Shown here: positions 16,503 to 24,428 of the stretch, in pieces
Numbering within the stretch: position 1 is the stretch's first letter
Layout: each line of letters begins with the position of its first letter
Source: a virus
Direction: 5' to 3' (one strand)
IMG/VR virus record: IMGVR_UViG_3300009703_004110
Span: 62,001 to 126,000 of that record
DNA: 64,000 nucleotides
The notes under the pieces: generated by a model
Told to the model about the DNA's origin: nothing
The model's input: the letters and a program-made list of their open reading frames with translations, nothing else
The model's database searches: none
Translations under genes and position numbers: made by a program

Positions 16503-17162
16503 TTACACCTGAAAAATTTTATAACTTGAGATATCTTTATACTTGTATGAACCACCACAGTCCTCGTTAACCTCTGGTAACGAATCCAAAAGAACGATGC
16601 CTCGTGCGGCCTGCTCTGGCGGCATATACATGTTCCAACCGAGGACTGTTAGCTCTTCCATACTATCATGCGGTATTCTTTCGTCTCTTCCTTCGTATCT
16701 GGCTTGTTTGAACCACTTCACAGCATCAGCATCATCGGTCAAAATCATCCCGCCCTTTGTTATTGGTAGAATTTTCTTAATATGAAAAGATAGGCATTGA
16801 TATGTGCCTGGGATGTACATTCCTTTAGTAAACCTTGTTGCCGAATCAATAATTGGATATGGGTTTAGTTGATATAAGCCCCACCATTCTAAATCTGTAA
16901 ACTTTGGCTTGCAGCCGGTATGAATGATTACCCCTGGAACAGAAACGTATGTCTTACCCGGCACCTCTATTTCTCCAGATGCACCAAGATATTTCATTGA
17001 TAAAAATAGGGCGTTAGTGCAACTATCGACTGATACTGCATATTTGCTTCCGGCATATGCCGCTACTTTCTGTTCAAAGATATCAACTATATCCCAAGGA
17101 TCATTAACTTCATAGCCTTCTTTGAGCAAAATTTCTTTTGCTACTTCTAAATCAGAATACAT
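16503..17162 (-). CDS. Short DegT/DnrJ/EryC1/StrS-family PLP enzyme
   Basis: A 219-residue sugar aminotransferase homologue, against about 370 for the family. The large-domain landmarks are present: AVSVDSCTNAL, IEVPGKTYVS, and the PLP lysine block LSFHIKKILPITKGGM, where the second lysine aligns with the Schiff-base lysine. It ends soon after GWNMYMPPEQAARGIVLL, so the small C-terminal domain is missing. The next gene starts 2 bases after its stop, with no remnant between. It may be a natural compact form or a truncated but still translated enzyme. CGGAG precedes the ATG. Confidence 0.75.
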   Translation of the reverse strand: MYSDLEVAKEILLKEGYEVNDPWDIVDIFEQKVAAYAGSKYAVSVDSCTNALFLSMKYLGASGEIEVPGKTYVSVPGVIIHTGCKPKFTDLEWWGLYQLNPYPIIDSATRFTKGMYIPGTYQCLSFHIKKILPITKGGMILTDDADAVKWFKQARYEGRDERIPHDSMEELTVLGWNMYMPPEQAARGIVLLDSLPEVNEDCGGSYKYKDISSYKIFQV

Positions 17163-17725
17163 TATAACTTCTCCGAAAACATATGACCTTCAATCGTGGT
17201 AAATTCTAATATATCGAGTGGAAATACTTTAGGATCCAAATCCTTAAAGAGTGTATTTTTGAAGCCCATACTTTTCATATAATCCTCTGATTTAAATTTT
17301 GCTCTATTGAAATTATTTCTGCTCAACATGACGCCGCCCTTGATCATATTTCTAGCTGCCCACTTTTGTACATGTATTTTTAAGTCAGGAGTTGTTGGAA
17401 AACTTCCCATATCGTTGTGACAAAACGCAATAGGAAGGTCGTCTTCATCACTCAGTAGGTTACAGTCTTTTGTAATTACTCGGTCGTGCTCCATTGGATT
17501 AAATAAGTCGTATCCTATGCACCTTTCTCTTCCATACATTTCGCATAAAAGGTCTAATGACACGCATCTATTGCTTCCAAGCAAAACTATATACCCGGCA
17601 TCTGGTATTTCCAATTTCGAGACCAGCCTGTCTATTATCTTATAACCGTAATATTCTTTGCCATAATTACCTACTACGGCATGCTCCTCTGGAGAATCAA
17701 ACCAATACTTATATTCTTTATTCAT
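17162..17725 (-). CDS. Rossmann-fold protein, probable SAM-dependent methyltransferase
   Basis: A 187-residue protein whose segment IVLLGSNRCVSLDLLC followed by RCIGYDLF resembles motif I and the acidic end of strand 2 in class I methyltransferases. A later MIKGGVMLSRN could be the strand-5 region. The glycine motif is weak, so the family call is tentative. TAGGAG precedes the ATG, and the stop touches the start of the aminotransferase gene. The neighbours are a dioxygenase and a sugar aminotransferase. Confidence 0.45.
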   Translation of the reverse strand: MNKEYKYWFDSPEEHAVVGNYGKEYYGYKIIDRLVSKLEIPDAGYIVLLGSNRCVSLDLLCEMYGRERCIGYDLFNPMEHDRVITKDCNLLSDEDDLPIAFCHNDMGSFPTTPDLKIHVQKWAARNMIKGGVMLSRNNFNRAKFKSEDYMKSMGFKNTLFKDLDPKVFPLDILEFTTIEGHMFSEKL

Positions 17726-18383
17726 TTAAATCTCCTAATAAACTGTAATATTCTCCGATTATAAATCTATTTTTCTTTGTAGCTGTAACGGCCGAATATG
17801 TTGGGTCATATTTACTTAATGGTAAGATTCTAAAATCGAAACTAATTCTAGTTGCCCCTGTTTCATTAACTTTATTTCCATGATTACATTTATTTCCATC
17901 AAAGATTAGGCAGTCACCATACTTCATATTAACAGGGCCGAAATCACCAAGACCAGGTGCGCTTTCTACCCACACTGTATTGGTATCAAACGCATTTGTT
18001 ATTGGTATAATAAAATTGATTTCTCCATCTGGATGTAAATGAAGCGCGTCACTATCATGATGCCAAGTTGAAACAGCCTTGTTATTTGGGAATTGTATTC
18101 TATAAGATGGGAACGATTGATATAGAAAGGACTTCTCTGCTGATAAATTAATTATTACTTCTGATACAAACCTTTCATAAGCTTCTCTAATCTCGTTCCA
18201 TCCGGAATTTAATTTCTCATAGAACTTATTATGTAGAATAGAGTGCGTATCATGTCCAATGCCTTTTACGCCATTCTCCTCCGTGAGCTGAGTATGCAAT
18301 GTAGATAAGTCTGAAACTTGATACAAATCAAGAAGAAGTTCTTGAAACTTGTAAATGTTTGTATCGTATTTTATTATCCTCAT
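17718..18383 (-). CDS. Fe(II)/2-oxoglutarate-dependent oxygenase (StrG-like)
   Basis: A 221-residue oxygenase with H108-x-D110 in TWHHDSD, a distal histidine at about 168 (KCNHGN), and R179 in ATRISFDFR, which fits 2-oxoglutarate binding. The arrangement resembles StrG-like proteins of aminosugar pathways. TAGGA precedes the ATG at 18383. It is coupled to the methyltransferase-like gene at 17162 by an 8-base overlap and lies just after the GT10 gene. The likely role is hydroxylation of a sugar; the substrate is inferred only from context. Confidence 0.65.
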   Translation of the reverse strand: MRIIKYDTNIYKFQELLLDLYQVSDLSTLHTQLTEENGVKGIGHDTHSILHNKFYEKLNSGWNEIREAYERFVSEVIINLSAEKSFLYQSFPSYRIQFPNNKAVSTWHHDSDALHLHPDGEINFIIPITNAFDTNTVWVESAPGLGDFGPVNMKYGDCLIFDGNKCNHGNKVNETGATRISFDFRILPLSKYDPTYSAVTATKKNRFIIGEYYSLLGDLNE

Positions 18384-18391
18384 CTTTCTTC

Positions 18392-19339
18392 CTATATTTG
18401 AAACTCGTGATTCGTTTCTTTTATAAATTCTTTTATTGTATGAAAAGCTAAATCATCAGGGTCTGTAAAGTGCTTTACTTTCTCATAATTCATATGAGCA
18501 TATCTAAGCATTTTATTGTATTTTGCTGGAGATAGTTTTAACAGAATATCTTTGAGCTCATCTATTGTATCAAATATTAAGACTCCTCCTATATCGAAGA
18601 AATCTCCTATACTTGGACATCCTTTGTAAATTGGAATAGTTCCTGTTGCAAAACAATCGAATATTTTCTCAGTCATATTGTAATCTATAAATCCATTCTC
18701 AACCACAAGAGAAAACATATACGGATTAATAGTCGGACCTTTTTCTGGCAAATACGGGCCTACTCCAGAGCCATAATAATCAACAAAATCAATACTTGGT
18801 TCTTTTATAAGCGCATTGTATATAATCCGTCTCTCTTTATGCCCCGGAGCATATTTTTTATTCGAAAACATATAAGATACAAGCTTATTTTTATCATGCA
18901 TAGCTATATTTGAATAGCCAAGGGCAGGGCATGAAGGCATAAAAAATCTAGTATTCTTTGGAAATTTTTCAAGCAGCTCTCTATCGTGTGTTAGGATTAA
19001 ATCGAAACGATGATGTATTCTTTCTATCTCTTCATGCACATGATTAATTAGATACTTAGGCTCTCCTAGCATGGCGACTCTAAATCCGGCCCCATATCCG
19101 TCGATCATCTTATTGTTTATATATTTATCAGTATGGACGGTTATTCCGTCCCAATCCGTCTTGAAAAAAAGATACTGTACATACTTCGGTTTTCTTATTT
19201 CCTTCCCGCCACTATAGCACTCTGACTCAACAATGCTCGCACCTTTGAATCCAGTGTCTATCATATTTATAACATATCTATCTTTGGTACAATACCTTTT
19301 GGTCCATTGCTTTAAAGACCTTAGTTGAACTCGATCCAC
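18392..19339 (-). CDS. GT10-like alpha-fucosyltransferase
   Basis: A 315-residue protein with the GT10 C-terminal signature at residues 211-240: VVENGFIDYNMTEKIFD then ATGTIPIYKG. It corresponds to the E-N-S...Y-x-TEK-x...G-x-x-P-x-x-x-G block that binds GDP-fucose in alpha-1,3-fucosyltransferases. The start is a GTG at 19339 with GGGGC upstream, overlapping the TAG of the Fcl gene. The direct neighbour makes the GDP-deoxyhexose donor, so enzyme and donor are co-expressed. If the donor is GDP-colitose rather than GDP-fucose, this would be a colitosyltransferase. Confidence 0.82.
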   Translation of the reverse strand: MDRVQLRSLKQWTKRYCTKDRYVINMIDTGFKGASIVESECYSGGKEIRKPKYVQYLFFKTDWDGITVHTDKYINNKMIDGYGAGFRVAMLGEPKYLINHVHEEIERIHHRFDLILTHDRELLEKFPKNTRFFMPSCPALGYSNIAMHDKNKLVSYMFSNKKYAPGHKERRIIYNALIKEPSIDFVDYYGSGVGPYLPEKGPTINPYMFSLVVENGFIDYNMTEKIFDCFATGTIPIYKGCPSIGDFFDIGGVLIFDTIDELKDILLKLSPAKYNKMLRYAHMNYEKVKHFTDPDDLAFHTIKEFIKETNHEFQI

Positions 19340-20253
19340 TATACGCCCCTAACATTTGGATAGCTTTCTTTAAACCACTTACATGTTTCGGCCAGACCTT
19401 CACTTAGTTTAGTATATTTAAAGTCAGGATATAACTCCAAGAACTTCGTATTATTAGACGGCTTTCTGTGTTGACCTTTCGGCATAGAAATATCCCATTT
19501 GATTTTTCCATCAAATTCCATCTCCTTCATAATATATCCGGCCACCTCTTTGATGCTGTATTCTTTGGTAAATCCAATGTTTACTGGATTTGAGTCTTCG
19601 TAATTATCTAGCAACCATAGCAGGGACCTTGCCGTGTCTTTAGCATAGGTAAATTCTCTGAGTGGCGTTCCATCGCCCCAAAGGATTATCTCGTCCCTTC
19701 CTTCTAATTTTGCCTCATGAATCTTTCTAATCATAGATGGGATTACGTGACTACATACTTTGTCAAAATTATCATTAGCGCCATATAAGTTATTCGGTAT
19801 TGCAACTGTAAAGTTACACCCCCATTCTTTTCTATATGCTAAAGACTGAATATGCAGCATTCTTTTCGCATAGGCATATCCAAAGTTTGACTCATGTGGA
19901 GGTCCCTCATGAACACTAGTTTCTGTTAAAGGATACGATGCAGCATCCGGATAAATACAGGTGCTCAGAAGTGACAAAACCTTCTCTACTTTTGTTATTC
20001 TAGCTGCTTCCAAAAGATTTGTGTTCATCAAAATGTTATCTCGAAAGAAGGTTCCGACATAATCCATGTTGCCTTTAACGCCACCAACTCTAGCTGCTAA
20101 GTGAATTATTCTTTCGACTTGATTTTCTTCAATCATGGCTACACATTGCTCGAAGCTTGTTAGGTCATAGTCAGATGACCCTACCCTTAAAACATCATAA
20201 TCACCAAAAGCGTATCCCACCATTCCTGTTCCGCCAGTAATAAGAGTTGTCAT
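19339..20253 (-). CDS. GDP-4-keto-6-deoxyhexose epimerase/reductase (GDP-L-fucose synthase or ColC-like)
   Basis: An extended short-chain dehydrogenase of 304 residues with G7-x-x-G10-x-x-G13 (TGGTGMVG), HLAARVGG, the epimerase cysteine C99 in STCIYP, Y126-x-x-x-K130, and the acid histidine in the SHVIPSMIRKIHEA segment. All residues needed for 3,5-epimerisation and 4-reduction in GDP-fucose synthase are present. The neighbour at 20255 carries the His signature of a 3-dehydratase, so the enzyme could instead finish GDP-L-colitose (ColC). Sequence alone does not settle Fcl versus ColC. TTGGGAG precedes the ATG. Confidence 0.88.
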   Translation of the reverse strand: MTTLITGGTGMVGYAFGDYDVLRVGSSDYDLTSFEQCVAMIEENQVERIIHLAARVGGVKGNMDYVGTFFRDNILMNTNLLEAARITKVEKVLSLLSTCIYPDAASYPLTETSVHEGPPHESNFGYAYAKRMLHIQSLAYRKEWGCNFTVAIPNNLYGANDNFDKVCSHVIPSMIRKIHEAKLEGRDEIILWGDGTPLREFTYAKDTARSLLWLLDNYEDSNPVNIGFTKEYSIKEVAGYIMKEMEFDGKIKWDISMPKGQHRKPSNNTKFLELYPDFKYTKLSEGLAETCKWFKESYPNVRGV

Positions 20254-20254
20254 T

Positions 20255-21418
20255 TTATTCTCCCAAGGTAACTTGGTTTATGATTTCAGACACCATAAAT
20301 ACATCCGCATCAGTTAATGCGTGATGATTTGGAATATAAAATCCATAATCATTTATCAAGTCACAGTTTTTAAGTTCGTTAATTCCGTATTTTTTAATCC
20401 AAAATGGACTTCTACCTATTGAACCAGCAATTAATGGCCTTACTTCTATATTATTGCTTCTTAAGGCAGAAACAATTTTATTTCTCTTTTTAGAGACAAC
20501 CGGATATGCAAAATTAGATACAAAATCACCTGGACGCTCTAACGTCGATAAAAGATTTCCTTTTATTAATCTATTATAAACATAAAAATTACGCCTTCTT
20601 TGTGATTTATATTCAAAAATTTTATCTAGCTGTCTAAGCCCAAGAAAAGCCTGAAGATCTGTTGGTCTCAGATTAAATCCTGGGTAATAAAAAGTATATA
20701 GGCAGTCAAAATCATTAATGCCCCATTCTCCCCTTAGCCTCTGCTGAGTCTCAGTTGATAAATTTCTATCCCATCCATGACTTCTTAGGGAGACCAATAT
20801 TTCATACAGCTCTTCATCATCCGTAGAGATCATCCCGCCTTCAATTGTGCTTATGTGATGGCCATAAAATAATGAGAAAATTGACACCTTTCCGTACGTT
20901 CCCAACTGTACTCCCTGATACTCTGCACCAGTACTCTCTGCCACATCTTCTATCAGGACAACATCATACTCTTTACAAAGCGCCTGGATCTTTTCCATTT
21001 CCGGTACAAGACCTAATACAGAAACCAATATCATTCCTGCCGGCTCATGCTCTATAAATAATTGCTCAAGATGCTCTAAATCTACAGATAGATCTGATAA
21101 ATTGCAATCACATAATATCGGCTCTAATCCTATTTGCATACAACTACTGACATCCGTAACCCATCCAAGACCAGGTACAACTATCTTTTTATTTTTAAAG
21201 TATCCGCCCTCTAGTAGTCCATATAAGCTAAGAAGTATAGCAGAAGAGCCTGAGTTTACAAATACACTATGCTTTACACCTAGTAGTTCAGACCACTTGG
21301 CCTCAAACTCTTCAGTTAACTTATGCATAGTCAAACGAGGAACGGGATCTTGCAATAGCCATGCAGCAAGAGCGTTCGTATCTTCTCGGCTTATTGTATC
21401 GCTTGCAAGTTTAATCAT
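20255..21418 (-). CDS. ColD-type PLP 3-dehydratase (DegT family with His in place of the PLP lysine)
   Basis: A 387-residue DegT-family fold: VNSGSSAILLS, VVPGLGWVTD, VVLIEDVAES, and a YPGFNLRPTDLQAFLGLRQL block. At the position of the Schiff-base lysine the sequence reads SLFYGHHISTIEGG, with His187 where aminotransferases have Lys. GDP-4-keto-6-deoxymannose 3-dehydratase (ColD) and the CDP-sugar enzyme RfbH/E1 have the same HH signature and remove the C3 hydroxyl instead of transaminating. No CDP-glucose pathway genes are visible but gmd is, so ColD is the better fit. AAGGAG precedes the ATG. Confidence 0.78.
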   Translation of the reverse strand: MIKLASDTISREDTNALAAWLLQDPVPRLTMHKLTEEFEAKWSELLGVKHSVFVNSGSSAILLSLYGLLEGGYFKNKKIVVPGLGWVTDVSSCMQIGLEPILCDCNLSDLSVDLEHLEQLFIEHEPAGMILVSVLGLVPEMEKIQALCKEYDVVLIEDVAESTGAEYQGVQLGTYGKVSIFSLFYGHHISTIEGGMISTDDEELYEILVSLRSHGWDRNLSTETQQRLRGEWGINDFDCLYTFYYPGFNLRPTDLQAFLGLRQLDKIFEYKSQRRRNFYVYNRLIKGNLLSTLERPGDFVSNFAYPVVSKKRNKIVSALRSNNIEVRPLIAGSIGRSPFWIKKYGINELKNCDLINDYGFYIPNHHALTDADVFMVSEIINQVTLGE

Positions 21419-21428
21419 TCAAACTCCT

Positions 21429-22136
21429 TTAAATCCATTTAAAAACATAGTCAAACTCTACGTTTCCAACACATGTTGCGCCCAAATTCTCCAGAAATTT
21501 TCCAGAAGCAAAAGGCTCTTGCTTTATTTTACGCGCCCTTAACTTTTCTTCTGGCAATTGTTCTATCACAATTACTGGCTTACTTATTTTAATAGTTTTT
21601 ATTGCTCCATGTAATACGTCAAGCTCATATCCATCTACATCGATTTTTATATAATCAACATTTCTAAGCTTAAAATGATCTAGTGGCAGAATCGGCATTC
21701 TTCCCTCTAAAATATCTCCACTGTACTTGATTGTTTTGGTAATAGAGTTACCTTGCATTGAGCCTATAAAACCATAATGTGCGCCTAAGCCACATGGATA
21801 TATTGTCACATTCGAAGTATCTACATTTTTTGCCAATAATGGCAGCCACTTCCATCTTGGTTCAAATGCAAAGACATGATCAAATTCTTGTCCAAGGTGT
21901 CTGCACCACTCTCCAAATCTGGCTCCAATGTCCAGCGCTATTCCTCTGCCTTCACAATGATCCAGACTAAGCTGCCTTTGCTTTATTTGACCGGGACCCC
22001 TACAGACGTCTGCCTTAATATTCGTCTTTTTAAGATAGGCCGATTGCTTGTAAAGATCTTGCTTGGTGATGATCTGATCTCTCATATAAGTATAAGATCC
22101 GAGATCTTCTATCGTATAGGGATTCACATTAAACAT
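21429..22136 (-). CDS. FkbM-family methyltransferase
   Basis: A 235-residue FkbM enzyme: SAM motif ALDIGARFGEWCRHL (about 67-81), VFAFEPRWKW, and NVDYIKIDVDGYELD, the family's central block. It is the second FkbM protein in the window, the other being the fusion at 3695. It lies between KdsA and the ColD-like gene, so it probably O-methylates a sugar of the same glycan. The Shine-Dalgarno site is weak and distant, and the gene is coupled to the KdsA stop at 22136. Confidence 0.85.
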   Translation of the reverse strand: MFNVNPYTIEDLGSYTYMRDQIITKQDLYKQSAYLKKTNIKADVCRGPGQIKQRQLSLDHCEGRGIALDIGARFGEWCRHLGQEFDHVFAFEPRWKWLPLLAKNVDTSNVTIYPCGLGAHYGFIGSMQGNSITKTIKYSGDILEGRMPILPLDHFKLRNVDYIKIDVDGYELDVLHGAIKTIKISKPVIVIEQLPEEKLRARKIKQEPFASGKFLENLGATCVGNVEFDYVFKWI

Positions 22137-22909
22137 TATTGTAATTGACCTCTTATCTTGAGAGCTTGTACCAAGATACCTTCTAGTCTATCAAGCTGCA
22201 ATTGTGTTGCTGAATCACTGCCTGCTGAAGCCGGATCTGGATGTGTTTCGATAAACAATCCATCAACTCCAACTGCTACTGCCGCATTAACCATTGTGCC
22301 TATCATAGTCGGATCACCACCAGTTACGCCATGCGTCTGATTAGGCATCTGAAGGCAATGAGTGCAATCCATAATTACTGGAGCAAACTTTTGCATCCTT
22401 GGGATAGAAGTAAAGTCTACGATTAAATTGCTATACCCAAATGTCGTTCCTCGTTCAGTCAAGAAGACTTGTTCATTTCCAGTAGAACGTACCTTTTCTG
22501 CTGCAAATCCCATCATTTCTGGAGAGACAAATTGACCCTTCTTTACGTTGACCGGAAGGCCCGTCTCTCCTGCCGCAATTAACAGGGCGGTCTGCCTACA
22601 TAGAAAGGCCGGGATTTGAAGGTGGGTCACGTACGGAGCTACTAGGGCTGCTTCATGACTCTCGTGTATGTCTGTGATTACAGGCACATCATATGTATCA
22701 CGAATTTCTTTCAAAATGCCCAGCGCCTCTTGTTGATCGATTCCCGTAAATGAAGTTAGTCGCGTACGATTCGCCTTCGCCCATGATGCCTTAAAGATAT
22801 AATCTATCCCAAGCCTATCCGTCATCTCCTTAACTGCCTCAACAACTTGAAACGGTGTTTTTCTGTTTTCAATTGCGCAAGGTCCGGCCATCAATATTAA
22901 CTTCTTCAT
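22136..22909 (-). CDS. kdsA: Kdo-8-phosphate synthase, metal-dependent class
   Basis: Condenses arabinose-5-P with phosphoenolpyruvate to Kdo-8-P. The TIM-barrel landmarks are all present in 257 residues: MAGPCAIEN, KASWAKANRTR, VPVITDIHES, PAFLCRQT, VNVKKGQF, LTERGTTFGYSNL, DCTHCLQMP and FIETHPDP. Cys11 sits where metal-dependent enzymes (Aquifex aeolicus type) bind metal; E. coli-type enzymes have Asn. The other ligands (His in DCTH, Glu in FIETHP, Asp in AGSD) are also there. CAGGAG precedes the ATG. The phosphatase KdsC is not recognisable in the window. Confidence 0.94.
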   Translation of the reverse strand: MKKLILMAGPCAIENRKTPFQVVEAVKEMTDRLGIDYIFKASWAKANRTRLTSFTGIDQQEALGILKEIRDTYDVPVITDIHESHEAALVAPYVTHLQIPAFLCRQTALLIAAGETGLPVNVKKGQFVSPEMMGFAAEKVRSTGNEQVFLTERGTTFGYSNLIVDFTSIPRMQKFAPVIMDCTHCLQMPNQTHGVTGGDPTMIGTMVNAAVAVGVDGLFIETHPDPASAGSDSATQLQLDRLEGILVQALKIRGQLQ

Positions 22910-23574
22910 TTGTCTCTCCTGGCAAGTAATGCCTCAATTATTATTAGGTCATCTGGCACATCAACTTGAAAGCTTTCGGATGGGTACATTTCATAAACCC
23001 CTACTTTTCCAGATACGCGAACTTTATTTTTAAGCAATAGCTCTTTGGATGTAATATAGAATGCGCCATTTTCTTGGCAGCTTAAAGAAACTATTACATC
23101 TTGTCGTCTCGGCCTGTTATCTAGGGTCCATCCGTCCGGAGCCCATCCGTCCTCACTTATTTCCCATTGCGCAGGCCAATGCATTTTTGTGCCAGAGAAT
23201 ATAGAGTCTAACTTTGCATCTTTTAAAACTCTGAGTCCTTCGTTAATATCTTTTGAACGTAAAAGCGGAGATGTAGGTTGTATAAAAACTAGCTTATCAA
23301 AATCTATATTCTCTGCAAAATGAAGTAATGCACTTTCTGATGTAGACGTATCTTTTGCTAATTTTGGTGGCCTCATCAATACCATGGCCCCCCATGCTTC
23401 TGCCACCATAGCTATCTCTTCATCATCAGTACTTACCCAAGTTTCATCTACGTTTGACATAATTGCCGCTTCAATAGTGTAAGCTAACATGGGCTTGCCT
23501 CTAAGCTTCATTATATTTTTTCCAGGGATGCCTTTGCTCCCTCCTCTTGCCAAAATTACTGCTACAGTTTTCAT
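22906..23574 (-). CDS. neuA: CMP-nonulosonate (CMP-sialic acid-type) synthetase
   Basis: A 222-residue cytidylyltransferase with the N-terminal loop AVILARGGSKGIPGKNI that binds CTP, then KPMLAYTIEAA, VSTDDEEIA and FIQPTSPLL, the usual NeuA/PseF/LegF blocks. It activates a nonulosonic acid with CMP. The gene overlaps the NeuB gene by 4 bases and KdsA by 4 bases. The exact sugar (neuraminic, legionaminic or pseudaminic acid) cannot be told, because the earlier pathway genes are not in view. GAGGTGG precedes the ATG. Confidence 0.9.
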   Translation of the reverse strand: MKTVAVILARGGSKGIPGKNIMKLRGKPMLAYTIEAAIMSNVDETWVSTDDEEIAMVAEAWGAMVLMRPPKLAKDTSTSESALLHFAENIDFDKLVFIQPTSPLLRSKDINEGLRVLKDAKLDSIFSGTKMHWPAQWEISEDGWAPDGWTLDNRPRRQDVIVSLSCQENGAFYITSKELLLKNKVRVSGKVGVYEMYPSESFQVDVPDDLIIIEALLARRDK

Positions 23575-24428
23575 ACACCACCTCTAAATTTAATTCGTTG
23601 CTCTATCTCTACGTCTAAGATTTCTTTATCTTTATATCTCAAGGCCTGCTCCATTCCTTTGACGTCGCGAACCAACTTTCGTAGGCCATCAGGCTCTAGA
23701 GATGCCGCATGATCTGTACCTTTCCACGTTCTATCCATAGTAAAGTGCCTTTCTATATATTCCGCTCCGAGAGCAACAGCCCCCATATCCATTGCGATTC
23801 CAAGATGATGACCAGAGAACCCAACGCCCTTTACTGTCTTACCCCAAATGTCTTTTAGCCTCTTAATTTCTAGCAGGCATAAGTCGCCATGAGATACTGG
23901 GTATCCAGAGGTGCAACTGTAAATAACCAAATCCTTGGCCCTGTCTTCATCTACAAATAATTTTAGCAGGGTCTTCTCTTCCGCCTTTGTTGTCATTCCA
24001 AGAGACAAATGAATCTCTCCTTCGTAATTTTCAATAAGCCAGCTTATCATGTCATACTTATTATTCATTGGCGATGGAATTTTAATCTTTTTAGGCTTTA
24101 GTGAGGCAATCTCCTGCGCAGAGGTCATATCCCATACTGAACAAGAATATTCAATATTGTGCTTCTCGCAGTAGGCCAGAAGCTCCTTATGGTCTTCAAG
24201 GCTTAGCTCTAAGAAATCTCTATGTGCGCCGTATGACGGACCATACGAATTCCACGGAGAAGGGTGTGGAGCGTGATATTCTTCATCTGTAAGCAGCTCC
24301 TTGACTGTTCTCTTTTGAAGCTTAACTACGTTTACTCCGGCATAATATTTTGCTTGATAAATAAGCTTCTTGGCTATTTCAAGTTGACCTTTATGGTTAC
24401 AACCTATTTCTGCTATAACTTGAACCAT
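23571..24428 (-). CDS. neuB: N-acetylneuraminate synthase-like (NeuB) catalytic domain without SAF domain
   Basis: Condenses an acylated aminosugar with phosphoenolpyruvate to a nonulosonic acid. The NeuB TIM barrel is clear: VIAEIGCNHKGQLE, VVKLQKRT, YSCSVWDM, KIPSPMNN, LSLGMTT, CTSGYPV, GFSGHHLG and EYIERHFTMDRTWKGTDHAASLEP. It stops at 285 residues, where family members of about 340-350 residues continue into a C-terminal SAF (antifreeze-like) domain that closes the active site in the dimer partner. Whether it is active alone is open. ATGGAGG precedes the ATG. Confidence 0.88.
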   Translation of the reverse strand: MVQVIAEIGCNHKGQLEIAKKLIYQAKYYAGVNVVKLQKRTVKELLTDEEYHAPHPSPWNSYGPSYGAHRDFLELSLEDHKELLAYCEKHNIEYSCSVWDMTSAQEIASLKPKKIKIPSPMNNKYDMISWLIENYEGEIHLSLGMTTKAEEKTLLKLFVDEDRAKDLVIYSCTSGYPVSHGDLCLLEIKRLKDIWGKTVKGVGFSGHHLGIAMDMGAVALGAEYIERHFTMDRTWKGTDHAASLEPDGLRKLVRDVKGMEQALRYKDKEILDVEIEQRIKFRGGV

